In this document: positions 17,465-24,992 of the stretch, in pieces
Layout: each line of letters begins with the position of its first letter
Position numbering within the stretch: position 1 is the stretch's first letter
Virus record (IMG/VR): IMGVR_UViG_3300028646_000003
Span: 1-64,000 of that record
Reading direction: 5' to 3' (one strand)
Source of the DNA: a virus
Length of the DNA stretch: 64,000 nucleotides
Translations under genes and position numbers: made by a program
Notes under the pieces: generated by a model
What the model saw: only the letters and a program-made list of their open reading frames with translations
Told to the model about the DNA's origin: nothing
Databases searched by the model: none

Positions 17465-19696
17465 ATGAGTAATGAAGTAAAATTCAAAGCAACGATAATA
17501 AGAAATAGATTTAATAGTGAAGATTTTAAAATATATGTAGCAGATGTTAATAAACAAGTATATAAGGATTTAAAAGGAAATAGAAATAATGAATATATAT
17601 TAGTGGGAAATACTCCTAATCTAATTCCTGATGTAGAATATGATATAACTGCTGTTCCAGAGATAAATAAAAAGTTTGGAATCCAATATAAGGTTTTGAC
17701 AGTAAAAAGAGATAAACCTACTGATTATAATAGTTCAAAAAGTTTCTTAGATGAGATATTAACTAAAGCACAATCAGAAGTTTTGTTATCAGTTTACCCT
17801 AATATAATAGATAAGATTGTGAAAAATGATTTAAGTGATATTGATTTGCAAAAAACAAAAGGAATTAAAGAACCTACATTTGATAAAATAAAGAATAAAG
17901 TCATTGAAAACTTTTGCTTAATTGAATTAGTAGAAGTTTTTGGAGGGCTAATAGATATAAATGTTATTAAAAAATTATACTCACAATACACAAGTGTAAA
18001 TACCATTAAGAAAGCTTTAAAATCAGATCCATATAAATGTTTGTGTAAATTATCAAGAGTTGGATTTAAAACTGCTGATAGTATTTTATTAAATCTAGAA
18101 CAACAAAACATAGATAATCCAGATAAGTTTAAGTTCAAATTTGACTATGATTTAAAATATTCTATTCAAAGAATGAAATCTTGTCTAAATTATATATTAG
18201 AAGAAAATGAATCTAGTGGAAATACAAAAATAGGATTAAAAGAAGTGAGACAACAATGTGGTAAATTAGTTCCAGGGTGTATTAGTTTATTTGTACAAGT
18301 TATTAAAGAAAATAGTGAAGATATTTATGTTGATTTAGAAACCAAGCAAATATCTTCACTAGAAAGTTATAATACTGAAAAGTATATTGCTAGTTTTGTT
18401 AAAGATATGCTTGAAAATCCTATAGTATGGAATATTAATACTGAATTATTTAGAGAAATTGATGATATTAGTATAACTGATGAACAATTATCTACTTTAG
18501 ATATGATGTGTAATAATAATATAGGCATTCTTACAGCTCCAGCAGGAAGTGGAAAGTCGGCTAGTGCTAAAGCATTAATAAATATGCTAGAATCAAATAA
18601 TAAAACTTATAAATTAATGACACCAACTGGTGCTAGTTCAAAAGTTTTAGCAGACTATACTGATAGAAAATGTGGAACTATACATAGACAATTAGAATAT
18701 AAACCAATTAAAGGACAAAATCCTTGGGGATATAATGAAGAACATAAATTGGACGTTGATGTTGTTATAATTGATGAATTTTCAATGACGGATATATTCT
18801 TATTTAAGCATGTGATTGATGCAATTGATATAACTAAAACAAAGATATTATTTATATTTGATTCATTTCAATTACCTTCTGTATCATGTGGAAATGTAGC
18901 ACAAGATTTATTATCTAGTGGAATTGTTCCAACAGTTATTTTAACAAAGATATTCAGATATTCCGAAGGTGGTCTTATGCAAGTTGTAACTAAGATAAGA
19001 GAAAGTGAATCATTTTTACCCAGTTCATTTAAAGGTAATCATATATTTGGAACTAAAAAAGATTTTGTATATAGTGAACTACAACAAGAAAAAATACCTA
19101 AACAAGTTTTAATAATATATAATAAACTAATAAGCGATGGTTATACTCCACAAGATATTATGGTTTTATCATCACAAAACAAGGGAGATTATGGTACAAA
19201 AGCTATTAATAAAATTATACAACAACTTATTCAAAAAGATAAAAAGAATTATTTCTTAATAAGAGGTGATGTGAAATTCTTTAAAGGTGATAAGATAATT
19301 CAAATAACTAATAATTATAAAGCAAAAACTCCGATGGGAAATGAAACATCTATTTTTAATGGGAATACAGGAGTTATCATAAATGTAAATTATAACGATA
19401 TGGATGTTCAATTTGATGATTGTGTAATAACATATGGAAAAGAAGAATTAAATCAAATTGAATTAGGATATTGTATTTCAATTCATAAAAGTCAAGGTGC
19501 TTCGGCAAAACAAGTAATAGTTATAGCACCCAAAGCACATACTTTTATGATGAACTCTAATTTACTATATGTAGCACCAACAAGAGCAAAAGAAAGAGTT
19601 TATATGATGGGAAATATTGCTACTATAAATTCTGCTATTAAAAAGAAAGAAAATCTTAATAGAGATACATGGTTAAGAGAATTATTAATATCTTAG
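17465..19696 (+). CDS. RecD2-like superfamily 1 helicase, 743 aa
   Basis: Walker A APAGSGKSA near 358, Walker B VVIIDEFSM near 434, motif III-like FDSFQLPS near 464. Near the C-terminus are YCISIHKSQGASA (motif V) and LLYVAPTRAKERV (motif VI). The N-terminal region (residues 100-230) looks like the helix-hairpin-helix domains of RecD2 (VGFKTADSIL). It is a 5'-3' DNA helicase for recombination or end processing alongside the RecB-like nuclease. AAGGAATGTGATTAA precedes its ATG. Confidence 0.8.
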   Translation: MSNEVKFKATIIRNRFNSEDFKIYVADVNKQVYKDLKGNRNNEYILVGNTPNLIPDVEYDITAVPEINKKFGIQYKVLTVKRDKPTDYNSSKSFLDEILTKAQSEVLLSVYPNIIDKIVKNDLSDIDLQKTKGIKEPTFDKIKNKVIENFCLIELVEVFGGLIDINVIKKLYSQYTSVNTIKKALKSDPYKCLCKLSRVGFKTADSILLNLEQQNIDNPDKFKFKFDYDLKYSIQRMKSCLNYILEENESSGNTKIGLKEVRQQCGKLVPGCISLFVQVIKENSEDIYVDLETKQISSLESYNTEKYIASFVKDMLENPIVWNINTELFREIDDISITDEQLSTLDMMCNNNIGILTAPAGSGKSASAKALINMLESNNKTYKLMTPTGASSKVLADYTDRKCGTIHRQLEYKPIKGQNPWGYNEEHKLDVDVVIIDEFSMTDIFLFKHVIDAIDITKTKILFIFDSFQLPSVSCGNVAQDLLSSGIVPTVILTKIFRYSEGGLMQVVTKIRESESFLPSSFKGNHIFGTKKDFVYSELQQEKIPKQVLIIYNKLISDGYTPQDIMVLSSQNKGDYGTKAINKIIQQLIQKDKKNYFLIRGDVKFFKGDKIIQITNNYKAKTPMGNETSIFNGNTGVIINVNYNDMDVQFDDCVITYGKEELNQIELGYCISIHKSQGASAKQVIVIAPKAHTFMMNSNLLYVAPTRAKERVYMMGNIATINSAIKKKENLNRDTWLRELLIS

Positions 19697-19708
19697 AAAT
19701 ATAATAAC

Positions 19709-19756
19709 AAATTAATGTAGAAAGTAATTGACAATAAAACAGAATAGTGGTAATAT
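19709..19756 (+). promoter_or_regulatory. Box plus sigma-A-like promoter
   Basis: AAATTAATGTAGAAAGTA (19709-19726), TTGACA (19728-19733), a 17-base spacer ending in AGTGG, and TAATAT (19751-19756). The first 18 bases are identical to the copy at 29046-29063. Confidence 0.7.
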
Positions 19757-19758
19757 TT

Positions 19759-19797
19759 AGATACAGGATAAATTACTAAATCTTGTATCTTATTTTT
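19759..19797 (+). terminator. Hairpin with T-run at the promoter's start site
   Basis: AGATACAGGAT (19759-19769) pairs with ATCTTGTATCT (19780-19790) with one G-U pair, followed by TATTTTT. It fits an intrinsic terminator for the helicase operon, or an attenuator for the promoter whose start should lie near 19763. A second inverted repeat, TTGTGA-GATA-TCACAA, follows at 19827-19842. Confidence 0.55.
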
Positions 19798-19856
19798 ACA
19801 CTTGAAGAACCACAACAATAATCTAATTGTGAGATATCACAAAAACTACATATAAG

Positions 19857-19949
19857 AATGGCTTAAATAGGTACGAAATTTGTTATATATTCCAATAATA
19901 ACCCAATAAAAACGTTATTTTAAGTGAAGTTAATAAATTAATATAAATA
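19857..19949 (+). repeat. Intergenic repeat element copy B with box
   Basis: AGAATGGCTTAAATAGGTAC (from about 19856), an inverted pair AATAAC/GTTATT (about 19893-19919), then AAATTAATATAAATA at 19935-19949 next to the ribosome binding site. Same order of parts as copies A and C. Confidence 0.5.
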
Positions 19950-19966
19950 TAAAGGAGTGAATAATT

Positions 19967-20167
19967 ATGCCAAATAATAATCAACCAAACGGAAGATTAG
20001 GACAAACTGAAACTATGACAAGAAACAATCAAGATGAAAGGCAAGAAAGGTTAAATAGATTATTAAGAAGAAATGCTGAAACAGAGAACCTAGAAATAGA
20101 GAAGAACGTAGAGAGCAAGGGAATAGAGACCCTATATGTTCAAACTCCGAAAGAATTGGAGATTTAA
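19967..20167 (+). CDS. N-terminal fragment of an amidoligase-like gene (upstream frame)
   Basis: 66 aa, AAAGGAGTG before the ATG. It is Arg- and Asn-rich (RLNRLLRRNAETEN). It runs to TAA 20165 while a second frame, open from 20080, continues with a similar Arg-rich segment (NREPRNREERREQGN) and then the conserved amidoligase body. The two frames overlap by 88 bases. They probably encode one protein interrupted by a frameshift, either real, programmed or a sequencing error. Confidence 0.5.
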   Translation: MPNNNQPNGRLGQTETMTRNNQDERQERLNRLLRRNAETENLEIEKNVESKGIETLYVQTPKELEI

Positions 20168-21174
20168 CAACATTAAATACTACTAATGAATTAAGTTTTC
20201 AACAAGAATATTTAACTCAATGGGTTACATCAAGTCCTGAGTTAACAACTACAAGAGGTAGACAGGCAGGAAGATCTTATTTTCATGATATGTCTCCATC
20301 AATGATGTCTTTTGACTTGGCTAATGGTTCATCTATATCAGGATTAAACTATACACCAACTACCACTAAGTATATAAAACATTATAACTATGTTCCAGAA
20401 AAATTTAACTTTCATCATACTGAATTAGATTATAATGAAACATGTGTAAATTTATATATGGGAGTTGAATTAGAAATTGACAATGGTGGAGAATCTGATG
20501 ACAATGCTAAATTTATTCAAGAGTATTTAGGCGAAGATAATTGTTATATAATGCATGATGGTAGTTTGGCTAAAGGATTGGAAATCACAACTCATCCTTG
20601 TAGTTTAAATTATCACAAGTCACTACCATATGAAGGTTTATTTAAAGAATTAAGCAATAAAGATTATAAATCACATGAAACTAAAACTTGTGGATTACAT
20701 GTTCATGTAAATAGAAATTTCTTTGGTGAAGATGCCACATTACAAGATTTATGTATTACAAAGGTTTTATATTTACTTGAAAAGCATTGGGATAATATCA
20801 AAGTAATAGCCCGTAGAGATAGCAGTAGATTTGCTGAACGATTTTTTATGAAAGATAATGAAAGTTTGTTTACTTTACTTGCGAAAGCCAAAGGTGAATA
20901 TGGGCATATGTATAGTAATGCTAAATATCAAATAGTAAATCTACTACATAAAGATACCGTAGAATTTAGGTTGTTTAAAGGAACATTAAAATATGAAACA
21001 TTCATAGCTACTTTAGAATTTGTAAGAAACTTGGTTTATCTATGTAAGAATAAGCCACTAGAACAAATACAAATGACAAGCTTTGAAGAAATTATAACCG
21101 GATTAGATACTGAATATTTAGTTACTTACTTAGAAGAAAGAGGATTAACTTTATCTGATAAAGTTGCAATGTAA
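20080..21174 (+). CDS. Amidoligase-like protein (downstream frame; start unresolved)
   Basis: The frame is open from 20080 after TGA 20077-20079; the first ATG is 20290. The body has YMGVELEID near the start of the fold, GSLAKGLEITTHPCSLNYH and CGLHVHVNRNFF. These match the putative amidoligase family (COOH-NH2 ligase relatives) that ATP-dependently join carboxyl and amino groups. Substrates in phages are unknown. The part before ATG 20290 (GDLTTLNTTNELSF) is well formed protein sequence, so the gene probably extends upstream into the frame of 19967. No ribosome binding site was found for 20290. Confidence 0.65.
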   Translation, partial: NREPRNREERREQGNRDPICSNSERIGDLTTLNTTNELSFQQEYLTQWVTSSPELTTTRGRQAGRSYFHDMSPSMMSFDLANGSSISGLNYTPTTTKYIKHYNYVPEKFNFHHTELDYNETCVNLYMGVELEIDNGGESDDNAKFIQEYLGEDNCYIMHDGSLAKGLEITTHPCSLNYHKSLPYEGLFKELSNKDYKSHETKTCGLHVHVNRNFFGEDATLQDLCITKVLYLLEKHWDNIKVIARRDSSRFAERFFMKDNESLFTLLAKAKGEYGHMYSNAKYQIVNLLHKDTVEFRLFKGTLKYETFIATLEFVRNLVYLCKNKPLEQIQMTSFEEIITGLDTEYLVTYLEERGLTLSDKVAM

Positions 21175-21191
21175 CAATATTAATAATTAAT

Positions 21192-21238
21192 AAATTAATA
21201 TATAAAGCATTGAACAAATTAGAAAGTTATGGTAGTAT
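21192..21238 (+). promoter_or_regulatory. Box plus sigma-A-like promoter
   Basis: AAATTAATATATAAAG (21192-21207), TTGAAC (21210-21215), 17-base spacer, TAGTAT (21233-21238). Box start to -35 is 18 bases, as at 2207 and 29046. It opens the run of small accessory genes. Confidence 0.68.
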
Positions 21239-21266
21239 AGTAATAAGAAAGGAAGTGAAAAATTCA

Positions 21267-21500
21267 ATGCTAATTAAAAGAGCTGGTTATGGAAAAATAA
21301 GAAATGGGTGGGATAACTTATATATTCTATACGAAGATACTGAGACAAAAGTAATAACACTACATACTCCATTTTTAGTCTGTAACCCACATAAAAATGA
21401 TGAAAGATATAATTGGTACTTGAAGTATATAAGAAGTTGTGAATATTATGAATTAGAAATAACTAAAAATGGAAAGAAGTTTGAAAGTGTGTTAAGTTAA
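21267..21500 (+). CDS. Hypothetical protein, 77 aa
   Basis: ATG 21267 is chosen because AAGGAAGTG lies just upstream and the earlier in-frame TTG at 21210 is inside the promoter. Basic, beta-rich small protein with no recognised motif. A hairpin AAAGCTT/AAGCTTT with a short T-run follows at about 21499-21521. Confidence 0.55.
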   Translation: MLIKRAGYGKIRNGWDNLYILYEDTETKVITLHTPFLVCNPHKNDERYNWYLKYIRSCEYYELEITKNGKKFESVLS

Positions 21501-21558
21501 AGCTTGGAATTTATAAGCTTTTAATAAATTAAAAAATATAGAAAGGATTGATAATAAA

Positions 21559-21777
21559 ATGAATGATGAAATAATAGGTTTTAATTTAAGTTTAAATTTT
21601 GGATTTACTAATGATGAAGAACATAAAGAAGTTATTAATAAAATAGAAGATATGATAGACTACTTATTAAAAGGTCAAATTTATACTGGAGCAGTATTAT
21701 TGGGTGGTAAAACTGAATTCATTAGAGAAAATAATGACAAAGGTATTAGAAAAATAAATGAGGAGTGCGAAGATTAA
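21559..21777 (+). CDS. Hypothetical protein, 72 aa
   Basis: Small acidic protein, GAAAGGATTG upstream. Its TAA overlaps the ATG of the next gene (TAATG), so the two are translationally coupled. No family recognised. Confidence 0.55.
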   Translation: MNDEIIGFNLSLNFGFTNDEEHKEVINKIEDMIDYLLKGQIYTGAVLLGGKTEFIRENNDKGIRKINEECED

Positions 21778-22172
21778 TGATTAAATTAGAAGATTTAAAA
21801 ATAGGTGATAACGTATATGGAGTTTGTTTAGACGGAATAGGTATATATGCTGAGTCAGAAGTATATAAAGAACTATTTATGTTAGACGCTTATCCAAAAC
21901 CCTGTGAAGCAATAGCTTGCAATGGAGGACTTAATATACTATATAGGTCAAGTGAGAGATACATATTTAGAACGAGAATAGAAGCTGAAGATTTTCTTGA
22001 AGAATTACGGCTTGAAAAAGCAAAAGAATTACTAAACAGTGAAAAGTTTATTGATAGGTTATTTGAATGTGCTACAAGTATTAAAAGACTTAGTAAATAT
22101 GGAGAGAAAACAATTTATGAATTGGCAGTAAAATTATATAAAGAAAGATTGAGGGATAAGGTAAATGAATAA
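21777..22172 (+). CDS. Hypothetical protein, 131 aa
   Basis: Begins at ATG 21777 overlapping the upstream stop, with GAGGAGTG ahead. The N-terminal part (KIGDNVYGVCLDGIGIY) resembles small beta-barrel domains of phage proteins of unknown function; the C-terminal half is helical and charged. Overlaps the next gene by eight bases. Confidence 0.6.
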   Translation: MIKLEDLKIGDNVYGVCLDGIGIYAESEVYKELFMLDAYPKPCEAIACNGGLNILYRSSERYIFRTRIEAEDFLEELRLEKAKELLNSEKFIDRLFECATSIKRLSKYGEKTIYELAVKLYKERLRDKVNE

Positions 22173-22542
22173 TGATAAATATAGAGTTTGGGATAAAGAA
22201 GAAAAACGCTTTTGGTATTTTACATTACAAGAAATATTGGAAAGAAAAATGTCTTATGAAGGTTCATGGGATTTAAAAATACTGAAAGGAGATAAAACAA
22301 AATATACGGGCTTAAATGATAATAAAGGTAAGGAAATTTATAAAGGTGATATTATCAAAGCTATCAATAGAAATTATGATTGTGAAGAAAACAGAAAAGA
22401 CTATTTTCAGCTATTTGAAGTAACTTATCTTAATGGTTGTTATATGTTTGGTAATTGGAATGCACATGAATTTTTTAATAGTTTTATGTTTAGAGAGATT
22501 GTTGGGAATAAATTTGAAAATCCTGAACTTTTAGAAAACTAA
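22165..22542 (+). CDS. YopX-like protein, 125 aa
   Basis: The order YRVWDKEEKRFWY, then KYTGLNDNKGKEIYKGDII, then a C-terminal VGN..ENPELLE is the signature of the YopX family common in Firmicute phages. The biochemical role of YopX proteins is not established. It overlaps the upstream gene and ends just before repeat element copy C. Confidence 0.8.
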   Translation: MNNDKYRVWDKEEKRFWYFTLQEILERKMSYEGSWDLKILKGDKTKYTGLNDNKGKEIYKGDIIKAINRNYDCEENRKDYFQLFEVTYLNGCYMFGNWNAHEFFNSFMFREIVGNKFENPELLEN

Positions 22543-22610
22543 GAATGGCTATTTTAGGGACTTGTAGACAAGGTAAATTGCTTGTTTTAAATGAAAGTTA
22601 ATAAATTAAA
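22543..22610 (+). repeat. Intergenic repeat element copy C
   Basis: AGAATGGCTATTTTAGGGAC, then inverted ACAAG/CTTGT (about 22567-22586), then TTAATAAATTAAA before an AGAGGTG ribosome binding site. Same order of parts as the elements near 2889 and 19857. Confidence 0.5.
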
Positions 22611-22625
22611 AAGAGGTGAATTAAA

Positions 22626-22880
22626 ATGAAAAATATAATAGGTAGAAAAGCAGTTATTACTAAAATACATGATGGATTAGGAAATGAGGCTAATGATAGT
22701 AAATACATAGGAAAAGCTTATAACCAAGTTGTAAAGTTAGTTATATTAGTACCGAAAACAACAGATTTTTATATTACTGATTTCTTTATTCCAGAATTTA
22801 TAGAAGAAAATAATGATTATATACATTACGGGTTTTTAAAAATTAGTAAAGGCAATATCACGTTATTGGAGGATGATTAA
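22626..22880 (+). CDS. Hypothetical protein, 84 aa
   Basis: Small beta-rich protein, AGAGGTG upstream. Directly abuts the next ATG. No motif recognised. Confidence 0.55.
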   Translation: MKNIIGRKAVITKIHDGLGNEANDSKYIGKAYNQVVKLVILVPKTTDFYITDFFIPEFIEENNDYIHYGFLKISKGNITLLEDD

Positions 22881-23174
22881 ATGAATATGACAACTCAATA
22901 TATAAAACTTAAAAATCTAATTAATATAAATACTCAAAAAGAAGTGTGTCCTCAGTACAATAATAGAAAAGTAGATTATTCAAGATCACAAATCCAAGTT
23001 GATAAACCATTAAAAATAGTAGATACTGATGGAATTTTCTTTTCGCATGAAATGGTAGAAGAAATCTTTGAGGATAATATGTATAGGTTTGAAGTTATGA
23101 CAAGCAGAAAGATATGGTTCTTTGAATATTGTGATGAGAACTGGAATAGAATTGGAGGTAAAATAAATGGCTAA
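22881..23174 (+). CDS. Hypothetical protein, 97 aa
   Basis: GGAGGATGATTAA precedes the ATG and overlaps the upstream gene's end. Its last codons overlap the next gene by eight bases. No family recognised. Confidence 0.55.
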   Translation: MNMTTQYIKLKNLININTQKEVCPQYNNRKVDYSRSQIQVDKPLKIVDTDGIFFSHEMVEEIFEDNMYRFEVMTSRKIWFFEYCDENWNRIGGKING

Positions 23175-23367
23175 ATTTTGCTCACAGGAATGTAAAGACA
23201 TAGGTTCAATTTGTGATTTTTGTATACATTACAAGGATGAATATGAAAATATAGAGGGTAAATTCTCAGGGGAAGGTCTTTGTGATATAGATAATTCAGA
23301 GGTTGATGCATGTGATGGAATGGCTTGTAATAATTTTGAATGTTTTAGAATAACAAAACACGAATAA
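23167..23367 (+). CDS. Small Cys-rich protein, 66 aa
   Basis: Eight Cys in CSQEC, CDFC, LCD, ACDGMACNNFEC arrangements suggest zinc or iron-sulfur binding. The DGMAC end resembles GMTCDWE in the small protein at 314-481. GGAGGTAAAATAA precedes the ATG. Function unknown. Confidence 0.55.
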   Translation: MAKFCSQECKDIGSICDFCIHYKDEYENIEGKFSGEGLCDIDNSEVDACDGMACNNFECFRITKHE

Positions 23368-23507
23368 TATAAATTCAAATCTTGCAGAAATGATAAAAAT
23401 TACGAAAAAATATAATATCAATGCGAATGTTAATTAAAAATAACCAATTCAAATTTGTATTTTAAAGCAATTTGATAATTATATATATAATAAAAGGAGA
23501 TGTAAAA

Positions 23508-23654
23508 ATGGATTTAAATAAAAATTATAAATGGAGTATATTAGAGAATATAGTAACCATGATATGTACAGTTATTATGTGCAAATATGTTAGTATGTGG
23601 GGACTGTTATTCCTCATCAACTTAAACTTTGTGAAATCTTCAATTAAAAAATAA
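23508..23654 (+). CDS. Small membrane protein, 48 aa
   Basis: ATG 23508 follows AAAGGAGATG. One strongly hydrophobic segment (MICTVIMCKYVSMWGLLFL) suggests a single membrane pass. No family recognised. Confidence 0.5.
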   Translation: MDLNKNYKWSILENIVTMICTVIMCKYVSMWGLLFLINLNFVKSSIKK

Positions 23655-23673
23655 TAAAGGAGAATGGTATAAA

Positions 23674-23886
23674 ATGAAAAAGTTCTTGTGTAAAATAGCT
23701 AGTAGAATATTAAAGAAATATGGAATAGTTGAGATTGAAAAAGAAACAAAGATCATGATTCATAATGAGATGTATGTTATAAGTCAATATAGTATACATA
23801 AAAGTTGGAATGGAGATAGTATTAGCTTTGAAGGACTAGATGCAAGTCAGTTTTTAAATAAAAGTATAATTACTTTTGATAAGTAA
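23674..23886 (+). CDS. Hypothetical protein, 70 aa
   Basis: AAAGGAG upstream. Basic amphipathic N-terminus (KKFLCKIASRILKKYG) followed by a beta-rich body. No motif recognised. Confidence 0.5.
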   Translation: MKKFLCKIASRILKKYGIVEIEKETKIMIHNEMYVISQYSIHKSWNGDSISFEGLDASQFLNKSIITFDK

Positions 23887-23953
23887 GAGAATTTAAAAGA
23901 GAAATTTTATTTGGTTTTAATAAATTAATAGAGATAAAGGGAGGGTAAATCAA

Positions 23954-24601
23954 ATTAAAGATTATGTTATTAAAAAAGTATCAAGACAAGAAGCAAAAGA
24001 TATCTTAGAAGAGTTTCATTATCTATCAAAACAGGGCTATTCATTCAGAAGTGGATTCCATTATGGCTTATTCTTAGACAATACTTTAATAGGAGTAGCT
24101 ATATATCATACTTTATCAGTTCCAGAAACGGCAAAAGGTTGTTTTGGATTAGAAAGAAATCAGCAACAAGGTTTATATGAACTAGGTAGACTAGCTTTAA
24201 ATCCAGTTTATTATGAAAAGAACTTAACTTCATGGTTTCTAAGCAGAACAATAAAGTTATTAAGGAAGGATGCAGAAGTCAAAGCAATTCTATCTTATGC
24301 AGATAGCGAATTTCATAATGGATACATATATCAAGCAACTAATTTTAAATATTATGGACTTACTGCTAAGAAATCTGATTTTTGGATATTGCAAGAAGAT
24401 GGTACATACATAAAACATCAGAGAGGTAAAATAAAAGGATTAATTGGAGAACATAGACCACGAACAAGAAAACATAGGTATTTAATTATTTTTGATAAAT
24501 ATTTAAAATGTTTGTGGAAACAAGAGCCTTATCCAAAAGGTGATAATAATTCTACATATAATAAATTAAAATATATTAAGGAGGAAGTTAAATATGATTG
24601 A
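23954..24601 (+). CDS. Mom-like DNA modification protein (GNAT-like), apparent ATT start
   Basis: 215 aa from ATT 23954, placed eight bases after GGGAGGG. No ATG, GTG or TTG occurs in frame before 24389, although the protein is clearly coding. Features matching phage Mu Mom relatives: EFHYLSKQG near 17, YELGRLAL near 75, SYADSEFHNGYIYQATNF near 115 and a GL(T/S)AKKSDFW stretch after it. Mom proteins are acetyltransferase-fold enzymes that convert adenine to a carbamoylmethyl form and so block restriction. The C-terminus (GEHRPRTRKHRYL) is basic, fitting DNA contact. A separate adenine methyltransferase is encoded at 39997. Confidence 0.65.
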   Translation: MKDYVIKKVSRQEAKDILEEFHYLSKQGYSFRSGFHYGLFLDNTLIGVAIYHTLSVPETAKGCFGLERNQQQGLYELGRLALNPVYYEKNLTSWFLSRTIKLLRKDAEVKAILSYADSEFHNGYIYQATNFKYYGLTAKKSDFWILQEDGTYIKHQRGKIKGLIGEHRPRTRKHRYLIIFDKYLKCLWKQEPYPKGDNNSTYNKLKYIKEEVKYD

Positions 24602-24953
24602 TTACATGGTTAGGTATAAGTATTATATAGATGATTTAGAATTTAATAGTGATAGAATTATAACAATTCAAGAAGGTCATATTGAAGATCAAGAACTGCT
24701 AGAAGATGTATTGTTGGAACTATTAAAAGAAGAAATAGATAATGAAAATATTGTATTAATAGATTTTGAAGAATTAACACAAACAGAACAAGCTAACTTA
24801 TATAGAATTACGGCTGACGATGTTTATTATAATGATGAATATATGTACAAAGGTGATATTAATAATAAAGCTGAGAAATTCATAGGTAAAGATATGGAAG
24901 AAGCTTTAGATGTTATTAAAGAATATAATTATAATGTTGATTGGCTTGGATAA
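24594..24953 (+). CDS. Acidic hypothetical protein, 119 aa
   Basis: ATG overlaps the end of the Mom-like gene; AAGGAGGAAG lies inside that gene. Very acidic throughout, ending in NVDWLG. It could be a DNA-mimic or a regulator of its neighbour, but there is no motif to support either. Confidence 0.55.
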   Translation: MIDYMVRYKYYIDDLEFNSDRIITIQEGHIEDQELLEDVLLELLKEEIDNENIVLIDFEELTQTEQANLYRITADDVYYNDEYMYKGDINNKAEKFIGKDMEEALDVIKEYNYNVDWLG

Positions 24954-24992
24954 AATATATTGAATAAATTATAACAGGAGAGTGATTACATA

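Noticed and set aside
24389-24601. Separate 70-aa gene starting at TTG 24389
   Set aside because: The frame extends 435 bases upstream with clear Mom-like protein sequence, so this is only its C-terminal end.
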